From: Nibrella saemangeumensis
GTDB lineage: Bacteria; Bacteroidota; Bacteroidia; Cytophagales; Spirosomataceae
Assembly (NCBI RefSeq): GCF_039541915.1
Contig: NZ_BAABHD010000078.1
Coordinates: 1 to 64,000 of the forward strand
Length of the DNA: 64,000 nt
Reading direction: 5' to 3'
The translations under genes were made by a program, and so were the position numbers. Below, piece by piece: positions 53,361 to 62,251 of this stretch (position 1 is the stretch's first letter; every line of letters begins with the position of its first letter). Below the pieces are notes generated by a model. It made no database searches, was not told where the DNA came from, and saw only the letters and a program-made list of their open reading frames with translations.

Positions 53361-54236
53361 TTAATTGCAGCAGCCTGGCGCGCAACAGGCGTCGGCGGCT
53401 TTGTTGTTTTCGGTGTTGGTAGCTGGCTTCTGCGCAAAAACGGTCACGCTATAGATGCCTCGGTCTTGCTGGCGATATTCGGCAATCTCATCCGCAGACA
53501 GGTAGTTTTTCAGCACATCGTCGGGTAGGGATATTTCCCGCTCCTTCTGCACCTGAATGTTAGTAAATCCGGCCTCCTGCACGAGTTGCAAATAGGCGTC
53601 CTTTTGGATGGCCCCCGAGACGCAGCCCACATACATTTCCGCGTCTTGCTGCAAGCCTTCGGGCAGCTCGCCTCTCAAGACAATATCGGAAATGCTGAAA
53701 TGACCGCCCGGCTTCAAAATGCGATGGGTTTCTGAAAAAGCTTTGCGCTTATCCGGCACGAGATTCATCACGCAATTGCTCACCACCACATCAGCCAGAT
53801 TCTCCGGCAGTGGCATGTCCTCAATGTCACCGTAAACAAACTCAACATTGGTGTAACCCAATGCCTTTGCATTCTTGTGGGCTCGGTCGATCATGGCCGG
53901 GGTCATATCCAGACCAATCACACGGCCGGTTTGGCCCGTTTCGGCGCGTGCTACAAAGCAATCATTGCCTGCGCCTGAACCCAGATCCACCACCGTATTG
54001 CCCGGCTTTATCTGGGCGAATTGCGTGGGCAGACCACAACCGAGCCCCAAATCAGCATCGGCTACGTAGCCGTTCAGCTCCTGGTAGTCCTGAGCCATGA
54101 CGATGGGCACATTCGCGTCGATCTCTGGGCCGCAACAGGAGGTTGGCCCACAGCCACAGCCATTGGCGTCCGGTTGTTCAGCAATCGCGCCGTATTTCTG
54201 GCGCACGACTTCTTTTATTTGCTCTGCGGTTTTCAT
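53361..54236 (-). CDS. arsM: Arsenite S-adenosylmethionine methyltransferase
   Basis: A 291-residue methyltransferase. The SAM site is VVDLGSGAGNDCFVAR, followed by VIGLDMTPAMIDRA and GDIEDMPLPEN. Cys residues expected to bind As(III) occur near CGCGPTSCCGPE (N-terminal), LGLGCGLP, VSNCVMN and YVGCVSG, and the C-terminus ends ACCAPGCCN. It would methylate arsenite to volatile or less retained species. Confidence 0.92.
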   Translation of the reverse strand: MKTAEQIKEVVRQKYGAIAEQPDANGCGCGPTSCCGPEIDANVPIVMAQDYQELNGYVADADLGLGCGLPTQFAQIKPGNTVVDLGSGAGNDCFVARAETGQTGRVIGLDMTPAMIDRAHKNAKALGYTNVEFVYGDIEDMPLPENLADVVVSNCVMNLVPDKRKAFSETHRILKPGGHFSISDIVLRGELPEGLQQDAEMYVGCVSGAIQKDAYLQLVQEAGFTNIQVQKEREISLPDDVLKNYLSADEIAEYRQQDRGIYSVTVFAQKPATNTENNKAADACCAPGCCN

Positions 54237-54297
54237 ATAAATCCTATCGGTTTATTGTATTTTTACGATTATCTTGGACAAAAAAATACCTGCCATT

Positions 54298-54627
54298 TTA
54301 AGCACAGCAGGATACGGAATTGAACGATTCTATCAGGGAACCAAAGGCCTGTCTGGCTTCTTCCCAGACAGGTGGGTTGATGCAGTAACACACGCGTGGT
54401 GGGTTGATTTCTCCATGAATGATGCCGATGCGTTTCAGCTCCTTTAAATGCTGGGAAACGGTCGCTTGGGCCAAGTTCAATTCACCGACTAGGTCACCGC
54501 AAACGCAGGATTTTTTAGCAATAAGCATTTGCAGGATGGCCACCCTTGCCGGATGCGCAAAAGCTTTCGCTAGATCCGCAATGCGGTTCTGCTCTTCGGT
54601 GAATATTTCCGTCTTGGTCACTCCCAT
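54298..54627 (-). CDS. arsR: ArsR-family arsenical repressor
   Basis: From the ATG at 54627 (MGVTKTEIFTEEQNRIADLA) the protein has 109 residues. The winged helix is VAILQMLIAKKSCVCGDLVG … LAQATVSQHLKELKRIG; CVCGDLV is the metal-binding helix motif, and a second Cys pair is in VCYCINP with more at SCCA. It is the first gene of the ars operon and should repress it until arsenite binds. Confidence 0.9.
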   Translation of the reverse strand: MGVTKTEIFTEEQNRIADLAKAFAHPARVAILQMLIAKKSCVCGDLVGELNLAQATVSQHLKELKRIGIIHGEINPPRVCYCINPPVWEEARQAFGSLIESFNSVSCCA

Positions 54628-54631
54628 ACTG

Positions 54632-54669
54632 CGAAGGTAGTAAATAAAGTTATATCGCAATATTACGAT
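54632..54669 (-). promoter_or_regulatory. arsR promoter with overlapping operator
   Basis: On the minus strand TTG (54660-54658), an 18-bp spacer and TACCTTCG (54639-54632) resemble the Bacteroidota promoter. The palindrome ATCGCAATATTACGAT (54654-54669, 7 of 8 positions per half) overlaps the -33 box, a natural place for ArsR. Confidence 0.6.
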
Positions 54670-54762
54670 GATTTTTTTAATTTCGTTATTTGGGCTAGTT
54701 TCTTCCAGGTAGGTATGGGAACAAAGTAAGTACGGGAGGCCATTATTTCATACCTTTACGGC

Positions 54763-55080
54763 ATGAAACTGTTGCAGATCATTTTGGCGCTTTACGTGTT
54801 GGTGCTCTCCGCACTGCCCTGTGAAGCTTTATGCCTGGATGAATCTACTCCAGTGGCTGCTCAAGCTTCGCAACCTGGCTCCGATCACTCGCATGACGAA
54901 ACCTGCTCGCCATTCTGCCTGTGCGCCACTTGCCCCGGTTTCACCGTTCCCCAAACACCTCAATTGGAGGCGGCTATCACTCAGCGTTCACGTATACCCG
55001 TAGCGGTGCTGCCTTTCTACCAGGCTCTGCACACGCTTGATGTGTCAGACAGTATCTGGCAACCCCCACGATTGAGTTAG
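54763..55080 (+). CDS. Small secreted Cys/His-rich protein before a TonB receptor (DUF6660-like)
   Basis: A 105-residue protein with a signal peptide (LLQIILALYVLVLSALPCEA) and a metal-binding-like centre: SDHSHDETCSPFCLCATCPG. Such small proteins stand directly upstream of metal-related TonB receptors in Bacteroidota, as here. The exact role is unknown. Confidence 0.65.
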   Translation: MKLLQIILALYVLVLSALPCEALCLDESTPVAAQASQPGSDHSHDETCSPFCLCATCPGFTVPQTPQLEAAITQRSRIPVAVLPFYQALHTLDVSDSIWQPPRLS

Positions 55081-55152
55081 CACTCTCCTTGTTCGCTCCT
55101 GGTCATAATCAGACTGGCTGGGCGGTTATTGCTAACCCAATCACACGATTTT

Positions 55153-57375
55153 ATGAAATTTATTATTGTGTCGCTCTGGCTGACACTCTCCACATTATCT
55201 ATAGCCTGGGGGCAAGGCAGCCTGCGGGTGACAATTCAAGATGCCCAAACCGGTAAGCCGTTGCCGGGGGCCTCAGCGGTCTTAATGCCTGGCCAAATCG
55301 GAACCACAGCAGACACGTCCGGGCGACTGGTGCTGACGGTGCCAACGGCGGGCCGCTATGGGCTGACCTGCTCCTTTGTCGGATACCAAACCCAAACCGA
55401 CAGCCTGACGCTATCCGGCACGGTGGATTCGCCCCGCGTGGATTCGCTGATGGTGCGGCTGGTGCCCTCCGAAGGCGAAGAACTCGAAGAAGTAGTAGTA
55501 ACCTCTACCCGCAGCAATCGCAGCATTGATGACATACCCACCCGCATCGAAGCCATTACCGGCGAAGAACTGGAAGAGAAGGCCAATATGCGGCCTGGTG
55601 ATATTCGCATGCAGCTCAACGAAAGCACCGGGATTCAGGTGCAGCAAACTTCGCCCGTGTCGGCCAATGCCACCATACGCATTCAGGGTTTGGATGGGCG
55701 CTACACCCAAATTTTGCAAGACGGTCTGCCGCTCTATTCGGGCTTTGCGGCTGGCTTAAGCATTTTGCAGATTCCTCCGCTAAATCTGCGGCAAGTCGAA
55801 GTCATCAAAGGCTCGGCATCCACCCTTTATGGAGGTGGGGCTATTGCAGGCCTGGTCAACCTGATTACCAAGCGGCCTACTGCCGAACGCGAGCTTAGTT
55901 TCATGGCCAACGGCACCACGGCCCAAGGCCTCGATCTTAGCGGTTTTTGGGGCCAGAAGTGGAAAAAGATCGGCATCACCCTGTTTGCTGCCCGGAATAC
56001 ACAACGGGAATACGACCCCGGCAAAACCGGCTTTTCGGCCCTGCCGAATTATGAGCGATACACCGTCAATCCTCGGCTTTACTTTTATCTCAACCCCACA
56101 GTTACGCTGACGGTGGGAGCAATGGGCAATTGGGAAAACCGCATCGGCGGGGATATGCAAGTGCTGGCCGGTCGCCAGGATGAGCAGCACCGCTATTTCG
56201 AGCGCAACCGCTCGGATCGGCTGGCCTCCCAGCTCCAGTTTGACAAACGCTTTGAACGCTCGGTGCTGACCATCAAAAACAGCGTCAGTTTCTTCAAGCG
56301 GATTCTCACCCAGCCCGATTATCGTTTTACGGGTCATCAGGTAGCGAGCTTCACCGAAGCCAGTTACACGCACACGGGCGAGCGGTCGGAATGGATTGGC
56401 GGGGGTAATCTGTGGACAGAGCAATTTACCGAAGAGGGCACCAGTCAAGGTCGCAACTACCAGTACGTGACGGTGGGCGGCTTTGTGCAAAACAACTACA
56501 AGGCCGCGCCCTGGCTGACGTTGGAAGCGGGTCTTCGTGGGGACTACCACAACCGTTTTGGTTTCTTCGCCCTGCCGCGTGTCTCGGTCCTGTTTCGGTT
56601 ATCAGAAAAGCTCACCTCTCGCTTGGGCGGGGGGCTTGGCTATAAGGCTCCAACGATCTTCACGGAGGAAGCCGAAAGCGTTGCTTTTCGAAATGTGCGG
56701 CCGATTGATCCGGCAACCGCGCAACCGGAAACCTCCATTGGCGGCAATTTCGATGTGAATTACCGAACGACGTTGTTTGATGTGCTGGATGTGTCGATCA
56801 ATCAGCTTTTCTTTTATACCCGGCTTGATCATGCGCTGGTGCTGGATATTCCCGCTATCATTACGCCGGGTGTCGGCACGCCTGGAACATCGCCAGCCGT
56901 GTATCAGTTCACCAACGCCAACGGCCCTATTGACAGCCGGGGCCTGGAAACGAACGTGCGCATTGGCTATGAAGCCTTTAAGCTCTATGCGGGGTACAGC
57001 CTCGTAGACACACGCCGGAAATACACCGGGGCCGAGTATAATAGCCCGGTTCCGCTTACGGCAAAGCATCGGGTGAACCTGGTCGCAGTGTATGAGCTGG
57101 AAGGAAAGTTTCGCCTAGGACTGGAAGCCTACTACAACAGCCGCAAGCCGCTTTCGACCGGAGAATATTCAAGGCCCTACTGGTTGATGGGGGTAATGGG
57201 TGAACGGCGATGGGAACGCCTGAGCATTTTCCTTAACTTTGAGAATATACTCAACATCCGCCAGGATCGGTATCAACCGTGGGTGCTGGCTCCGTTGGAT
57301 CGGCCCTCCTTCCGGGAAGTCTGGGCACCGCTGGAAGGCTTCGTGACCAATGGTGGCATTAAATTATTTCTGTAA
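55153..57375 (+). CDS. TonB-dependent receptor with carboxypeptidase-regulatory-like N-domain
   Basis: From the ATG at 55153 (MKFIIVSLWLTLSTLSIAWG, signal peptide) it has 740 residues. An N-terminal beta-sandwich (LRVTIQDAQTGKPLPGASAV) precedes the plug domain (EEVVVTSTRSNRSIDDIPTR, IRIQGLDGRYTQILQDGLPL, VEVIKGSASTLYGGGAIAGL) and a barrel ending in a GGIKLFL C-terminal strand. It imports a substrate across the outer membrane; the small Cys/His-rich protein before it and the cation-transporter relic after it suggest a metal complex. Confidence 0.88.
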   Translation: MKFIIVSLWLTLSTLSIAWGQGSLRVTIQDAQTGKPLPGASAVLMPGQIGTTADTSGRLVLTVPTAGRYGLTCSFVGYQTQTDSLTLSGTVDSPRVDSLMVRLVPSEGEELEEVVVTSTRSNRSIDDIPTRIEAITGEELEEKANMRPGDIRMQLNESTGIQVQQTSPVSANATIRIQGLDGRYTQILQDGLPLYSGFAAGLSILQIPPLNLRQVEVIKGSASTLYGGGAIAGLVNLITKRPTAERELSFMANGTTAQGLDLSGFWGQKWKKIGITLFAARNTQREYDPGKTGFSALPNYERYTVNPRLYFYLNPTVTLTVGAMGNWENRIGGDMQVLAGRQDEQHRYFERNRSDRLASQLQFDKRFERSVLTIKNSVSFFKRILTQPDYRFTGHQVASFTEASYTHTGERSEWIGGGNLWTEQFTEEGTSQGRNYQYVTVGGFVQNNYKAAPWLTLEAGLRGDYHNRFGFFALPRVSVLFRLSEKLTSRLGGGLGYKAPTIFTEEAESVAFRNVRPIDPATAQPETSIGGNFDVNYRTTLFDVLDVSINQLFFYTRLDHALVLDIPAIITPGVGTPGTSPAVYQFTNANGPIDSRGLETNVRIGYEAFKLYAGYSLVDTRRKYTGAEYNSPVPLTAKHRVNLVAVYELEGKFRLGLEAYYNSRKPLSTGEYSRPYWLMGVMGERRWERLSIFLNFENILNIRQDRYQPWVLAPLDRPSFREVWAPLEGFVTNGGIKLFL

Positions 57376-57393
57376 CCTTGGTGTTAGTAGAAT

Positions 57394-57707
57394 ATGGAAA
57401 CGACCGTGGCCTGGATTGTGGTTTCGGTGCTTTCGATAGTCATTATGCGGGTGCTGGCCGGATGGAAAATTCGCACCGGCACACAGCTCAACTCAGCATC
57501 CATTATAGCTGATGGCAAATGCACGATGGTGTGCGTCTAAATTTCGCTGGTGCTGCTGGCTTAATGCGTGCTCTATGAGCTGTTACATCTGCCATATTCT
57601 GCCATATATTGATGCGGCCGGTATGCTGGGCCTGGTTTTCCTTTAAAGAAGGGCAGGAGAGTTTTGAGAAATCGAAAGATGCTGCCACCTGCTGCGGTCA
57701 CTGCTAA
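57394..57707 (+). pseudogene. Decayed cation-transporter gene fragment
   Basis: The frame from 57394 reads METTVAWIVVSVLSIVI … then SIIADGKCTMVCV and hits TAA; other stops follow, and after a frame change it ends WFSFKEGQESFEKSKD with CCGHC before TAA at 57705-57707. These pieces match the C-terminal part of a heavy-metal cation transporter of the kind ending in WxSxxEGxE. Several stops and a frameshift show that it is dead. Confidence 0.6.
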
Positions 57708-57719
57708 TTTTATACAGGC

Positions 57720-57759
57720 AAAAGCGGCGGTTAGTATAGATCAACTAACAGCCGCTTTT
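57720..57759 (+). terminator. Terminator after the TonB receptor and cation-transporter remnant
   Basis: AAAAGCGGCGGTTAG (57720-57734) pairs with CTAACAGCCGCTTTT (57745-57759) with one mismatch, and TTTTCTTTTAAA follows. A strong intrinsic terminator. Confidence 0.75.
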
Positions 57760-57862
57760 CTTTTAAACACCTTTGATTGCAGGAGAACAAACTGCTTTAC
57801 ACCAATGAAAGTTCGGTAACCTAGAAGCTTTCAGAATGGCATTCCAATCATGCGCCCATCGC

Positions 57863-58510
57863 TCATTTGGGAATAATTTCCACTACCATTCCTTTAGAGA
57901 TATATCCTTGCTGCGTCCCCCATTGAACTAAATAGTAATCATGATCCGCTTTTAGGATGGTTATGCTCTCGTCAGATCCTAGTAAATGTACAAGGGCTGA
58001 CCGGTAATCGGCCTGTCGGAATACCGGAGCGAACGGGTACGTGACTACTTGCCGGTTTAGCCAAAAGCTGGTATCTGACCTGGTATCTAAAGAAGCTTGC
58101 GAAAAAGCCATCCGGTGAGCGTCTGTTAAAGAAGCTTTGACATCTTCATCCAGTTGGTTGAGCCTCATCATGACAGCCTGGTAAATTTCCGTACGCCTAT
58201 AATCTTTCGGCTGGCTCTCCAATTGGCGGAGGAACCGATAAAGCTGTTCCTGGAGGGTAGCGTAATCCGGCGCACGGACGACGGATAGGTGAATTAATCG
58301 TTTACTCAAAAGCCTAAGTTTTTGCTGAAGGGCCTGAGTATGGTAGTAATGGGAAACAGTACTGCCTGATTCCGTCTGCGACATTCGATTATCGACCAAT
58401 GATTGGGTCTGTTGTACAGAAGGCCCGTTGAGAAACGGTTGTGCCCAGCCAAATTTACTGTACAGGAGCAACAGGGTCATCACGACAAGCCTGCCAGTCA
58501 AGGTTTCCAT
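57863..58510 (-). CDS. Secreted protein with possible SH3-like C-terminus (215 aa)
   Basis: A signal peptide (LVVMTLLLLYSKFGWAQ) is followed by a helical region (ALQQKLRLLSKRLIHLSVVR) and a C-terminal beta segment (DYYLVQWGTQQGYISKGMVV) like a bacterial SH3 domain. The only minus-strand gene in this stretch; no functional link to neighbours is visible. Confidence 0.55.
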   Translation of the reverse strand: METLTGRLVVMTLLLLYSKFGWAQPFLNGPSVQQTQSLVDNRMSQTESGSTVSHYYHTQALQQKLRLLSKRLIHLSVVRAPDYATLQEQLYRFLRQLESQPKDYRRTEIYQAVMMRLNQLDEDVKASLTDAHRMAFSQASLDTRSDTSFWLNRQVVTYPFAPVFRQADYRSALVHLLGSDESITILKADHDYYLVQWGTQQGYISKGMVVEIIPK

Positions 58511-58774
58511 TGGGATATCCGGTTTATAAGCTTACGGGCTGAAATATACAAAGCTGTTTATCAATTTATTATATTATCTTTCAAATAAATTCTGACAATC
58601 CTGTTCTGGTCAGGAGCTCGTTTTTTTCGACTATAGCCAGTTTCCGGGAAATTTTATCCAAGCCTTTATGGAAGGTACTTTGTTAGCCCTCGTAACTAAT
58701 TTAGACTAGCCTTAAAAAAAATTTAGGTTGTTAATAATAAAGTTATTATTTTTACCAAAATGCTCCCTTAACAC

Positions 58775-59137
58775 GTGAACGCCCTTGGATCCCACCGGCA
58801 ATCGTTAGCGAGTACACTCCTGGTACTATTTGCCTTGATTGTACTCAATAACATCGTGTTTCGGCACGCCCACCGGCTGCCGGGGGGTACTGTTATTGTT
58901 CACGCGCATCCCTATTGTCCCAATCCCAATTGCCCATACCAGCCCAATAATCACTCCCAGCACGAGTTGTGGCTGCTCCATGCCCTCTGCCATACACCCT
59001 TTGTAGGGGAAGTCGCGTTCTTCTTTTCGTTTCTTCTCGCAGTCGAAACCCAAACGGGTTTGCCCATCCTGGTAAACCCGGCAGAGGATCTGGCCTGGTA
59101 CGGGGTAATCAGCCTGCGAGGTCCCCCAATTTCCTGA
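58775..59137 (+). CDS. His-rich small membrane protein (120 aa)
   Basis: From a GTG at 58775. Two hydrophobic segments (LASTLLVLFALIVLNNIVF and FVGEVAFFFSFLLAVE) enclose a His/Cys/Asn-rich loop (RHAHRLPGG, HAHPYCPNPNCPYQPNNHSQ). The loop could bind copper or another metal at the periplasmic side. It leads the di-haem cytochrome operon by about 115 bp. Confidence 0.55.
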   Translation: MNALGSHRQSLASTLLVLFALIVLNNIVFRHAHRLPGGTVIVHAHPYCPNPNCPYQPNNHSQHELWLLHALCHTPFVGEVAFFFSFLLAVETQTGLPILVNPAEDLAWYGVISLRGPPIS

Positions 59138-59251
59138 TTTTCAATAGTCTCTCCACCACTATGCGCTTCCTGCCGAAGCGAGCGCTACCTCATTAATCCA
59201 TTGGGGCATGCCGTTTCCTATTTCTTACCCAAGACAAAAACAACGCTGTTT

Positions 59252-60487
59252 ATGAGCAAACGAACTATACTCTATTGGTTGAGCTTGCTGCTGATCGGAA
59301 TCATTAGCGCCTGTGATGCCTTTTTGCCGGATGCCCCAGCTGAACACGATGTGCTGGATGGCCCTATCGGGGAGTTGCTTCCGGAACAAAATGCCCGGTT
59401 TTTAGCCGGCGATGTCGCCTTCTCCCGCACCTTTACAGCCGCCACCGGTTTAGGACCCATCTTTGTCGCTACCTCCTGCATCAGCTGTCACGCTGGTGAT
59501 GGCAAAGGCCACCCATTTACCACCCTCACCCGGTTTGGACAAAGCGACGAGCTGGGTAACCAATTCATGAACCAGGGAGGACCTCAATTACAAAACCGGG
59601 CCATCCATGGTCATTCACCCGAACAGATCCCGCAGGGGGCTACCTTTTCCAAGTTTATGCCGCCGGCTAACACGGGATTGGGCCTGTTGGCCGCCTTAAC
59701 GGATGAACAGATACTCGCCAATGCAGATCTGGATGATCGGGATAAGGATGGCATTTCAGGGGTCGCCAACTGGATTGACGCCCCGGTCTTCTTTAAGGCA
59801 CAAGCCTTGCATAAACCCCAAAAAGGTCTGGGGGCCCAACTCCGCTACGTGGGTCGCTTTGGCAAAAAGGCCGCAGCCATTGATCTGTTGCACCAAACGG
59901 TAAATGCCTACAAGCAGGATATGGGCATTACCAGTTTTTTTGATCAGGAAGATCCGATTAACTATGCCCTGGGAGACCAGGGGGGGGATAACGTGGCCGA
60001 TCCCGAAGTGTCAGCCGCCGAAGTTGCTAATGTGGTATTCTACCTGCGCACGCTTAAAATTCCCGTTCAGCGTACGCCCCATGATGAGGAGGTTGTCGCC
60101 GGACAGCAGTTATTTACCACCCTTCAGTGCGCCAAGTGCCATACGCCGGAGTGGAAAACCCAACAGTCGGATTTAAGCGTACTGGCCAACAAAACGTTCC
60201 GGCCGTATACCGATTTGCTTCTGCATGACATGGGACCGGGCTTAGATGACGGCTATACTGAAGGGACAGCGAAAACCTCAGAATGGCGTACCCCGCCCTT
60301 GTGGGGGTTGGGCCTGTCAAAAGCTTCCCAGGGTGGGCACTATTTCCTGCTACATGACGGACGGGCCCGCTCCATCGAAGAGGCTATCCGCTTACACGGG
60401 GGCGAGGCCAGCCGGAGCCGTGAACTATATCAGCAACTAGACGCTGGCCAGCAAGCCAAGCTTCTTAAATTTCTGGAGTCACTGTAA
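59252..60487 (+). CDS. Di-haem c-type cytochrome lipoprotein (di-haem oxidoreductase family)
   Basis: From the ATG at 59252 (MSKRTILYWLSLLLIGIISA) it has 411 residues; the lipobox Cys is in IISAC. Two CXXCH haem-c sites, CISCH and CAKCH, and the FMPPANTGLGLL, DKDGISGVANW, WRTPPLWGLGLS and FLLHDGRARSIEEAI segments match the di-haem thiol-oxidoreductase-like family. It would carry electrons or reduce a substrate at the periplasmic face. The Rieske gene follows after 24 bp. Confidence 0.88.
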   Translation: MSKRTILYWLSLLLIGIISACDAFLPDAPAEHDVLDGPIGELLPEQNARFLAGDVAFSRTFTAATGLGPIFVATSCISCHAGDGKGHPFTTLTRFGQSDELGNQFMNQGGPQLQNRAIHGHSPEQIPQGATFSKFMPPANTGLGLLAALTDEQILANADLDDRDKDGISGVANWIDAPVFFKAQALHKPQKGLGAQLRYVGRFGKKAAAIDLLHQTVNAYKQDMGITSFFDQEDPINYALGDQGGDNVADPEVSAAEVANVVFYLRTLKIPVQRTPHDEEVVAGQQLFTTLQCAKCHTPEWKTQQSDLSVLANKTFRPYTDLLLHDMGPGLDDGYTEGTAKTSEWRTPPLWGLGLSKASQGGHYFLLHDGRARSIEEAIRLHGGEASRSRELYQQLDAGQQAKLLKFLESL

Positions 60488-60511
60488 CGTTTCTTTAAAT
60501 CCTACCTGTTT

Positions 60512-60976
60512 ATGTCATCTACCAAAACCATCAATCGGAAAACTTTTTTAGTAACGTGCCGTGCTTCCTGTTTAGGCTTCGTAGGGCTGTCAACGGCTCT
60601 TTCCGGCTGTAAGAGCGTGTATTATGCCCAGCAGCCCGTTTTGCAGAATAAAGCCATTCAAATAGCCAGAAAGGAATTTGAAGCGGTATCCAAAAAAGGG
60701 GAGGTGACCATTCGCCCCTTTATCCTGGTGGAAATGAAAGGACAGTCGCATCCGATCTATGTATACCGTTTCAACGATACAGAGTATAGCGCCGTGTTGA
60801 TGAAATGTTCGCACCAGGGTAATGAGCTAAATGCCCATGATGGGTATCTGACCTGTCCGGGCCATGGCAGCGAATTCGATAACCGGGGTAAAGTAACGGA
60901 AGGCCCCGCGGAAAAGCCATTGACTACCTTCCGGGTATCGTCCGATCCACAACACATCTATATTCATATCGGCTAA
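60512..60976 (+). CDS. Rieske [2Fe-2S] protein, exported
   Basis: A 154-residue protein with a Tat/Sec-like N-terminus (INRKTFLVTCRASCLGFVGL) and a Rieske cluster site: CSHQGNEL and CPGHGSEFD. It presumably passes electrons to or from the di-haem cytochrome encoded just upstream. Confidence 0.88.
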   Translation: MSSTKTINRKTFLVTCRASCLGFVGLSTALSGCKSVYYAQQPVLQNKAIQIARKEFEAVSKKGEVTIRPFILVEMKGQSHPIYVYRFNDTEYSAVLMKCSHQGNELNAHDGYLTCPGHGSEFDNRGKVTEGPAEKPLTTFRVSSDPQHIYIHIG

Positions 60977-60978
60977 CC

Positions 60979-62202
60979 ATGAAACATGTTCTAGTACTCG
61001 TGTTGTGGTGGAGCGCATCCGTTGCCCTGGCGCAGACGGATTCCACGGTATTTAACCGGGTGATTAATCCCGATACAAACCGGATTAAACTGAATATGGA
61101 TGCGACCTATGACCGCCCATTTCTATCCGTGGGCAAACTGCCGGTGTCGGTTGGTGGCTACCTGGAAGCGAATACGCAGTACATGGCCACCGATGGCATT
61201 ACGGAAGGGCTGTCGTTTCAAATGCGTCGGATGACGTTATTCCTGGCCTCGACGATTAATCGACGCATTAAATTCTTATCCGAACTGGAGTTTGAAGACG
61301 GTACCAAGGAGATCAATATCGAGTTTGCGGCCATGGATATTGAACTGCATCCGCTGCTTAATCTGCGGGGGGGGATTGTGATGAACCCAATCGGTTCGTT
61401 TAACCAAAACCATGATGGTCCCAAATGGGAGTTTATCGACCGGCCCCTTTCGTCTGTAACTATTATTCCCTCGACGTGGAGTAACGTGGGATTTGGGTTG
61501 TACGGAAAATTGTATAAACGTGGCTGGGTATGGGCTTATGAAGCCTATTTGACCAATGGTTTTGACGAACAAATCATCGTCAATGAACAGGGGCGTACCT
61601 GGCTGCCGGCCACCAAAGCGAACCGGGATCGGTTTGAAGAAAGCTTTAATGGTGTCCCCCTGGTTACCTTAAAAACAGCGCTGAAACGGCGACGAGTCGG
61701 CGAGATTGGCTTATCCTGGATGGGTGGCGTTTATAATAAATTTCAGGACGATGGTTTAATCCTGGACCAGCGTCGGCGGGTCGATGTCTGGGCCGTGGAT
61801 TTTAATACCACCTTACCGACGGGCACGTTCCTGAACGGCGAATGGGTATGGGCCCGGGTCAATGTACCCGCCACCTTTACCCAGCAATTTGGACGCAGGC
61901 AGCAGGGTGGTTGGCTGGATATTGTGCATCCCTTCGTCCGCCGGCCCATACTAGGTTGGAACAATGCGGTCATCAATGCGGCCCTCCGCCTGGAGCGCGT
62001 TGATTACAACGTGGGTACCTTCAACGAAACGGGAGGTGCAATCGGCGATGACCTATGGGTCATAGTCCCTGGTATTAGCTTTCGCCCTTCCCCGGTGACG
62101 GTTATCCGGGCGAATTACCGGTATCACTGGACAACGGACCTGCTGGGTAATCCTCCGGCCCGCACCGCTGGCTTTCAGTTTGGCTTTTCGACTTATTTCT
62201 GA
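60979..62202 (+). CDS. Outer-membrane porin-like protein
   Basis: A 407-residue protein with a signal peptide (VLVLVLWWSASVALAQ) and repeated amphipathic strands; FQMRRMTLFLASTINRRIKF, FRPSPVTVIRANYRYHW and the terminal FGFSTYF are typical of the phosphate-selective (OprO/OprP-like) porin fold. It lies 2 bp after the Rieske gene, so it belongs to the same operon. Confidence 0.78.
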   Translation: MKHVLVLVLWWSASVALAQTDSTVFNRVINPDTNRIKLNMDATYDRPFLSVGKLPVSVGGYLEANTQYMATDGITEGLSFQMRRMTLFLASTINRRIKFLSELEFEDGTKEINIEFAAMDIELHPLLNLRGGIVMNPIGSFNQNHDGPKWEFIDRPLSSVTIIPSTWSNVGFGLYGKLYKRGWVWAYEAYLTNGFDEQIIVNEQGRTWLPATKANRDRFEESFNGVPLVTLKTALKRRRVGEIGLSWMGGVYNKFQDDGLILDQRRRVDVWAVDFNTTLPTGTFLNGEWVWARVNVPATFTQQFGRRQQGGWLDIVHPFVRRPILGWNNAVINAALRLERVDYNVGTFNETGGAIGDDLWVIVPGISFRPSPVTVIRANYRYHWTTDLLGNPPARTAGFQFGFSTYF

Positions 62203-62215
62203 ACCAAACCTATCA

Positions 62216-62241
62216 GGCTCACCGGCCAAAACCGGTGAGCC
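62216..62241 (+). terminator. Perfect hairpin between the porin and next gene
   Basis: GGCTCACCGG (62216-62225) and CCGGTGAGCC (62232-62241) form a perfect 10-bp stem. There is no T run, so it may attenuate or protect the mRNA end rather than fully terminate. Confidence 0.5.
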
Positions 62242-62251
62242 ACTTTCTGGT

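Noticed and set aside
55780..56550. 256-codon minus-strand frame
   Set aside because: It lies wholly within the TonB receptor gene and lacks any domain of its own.
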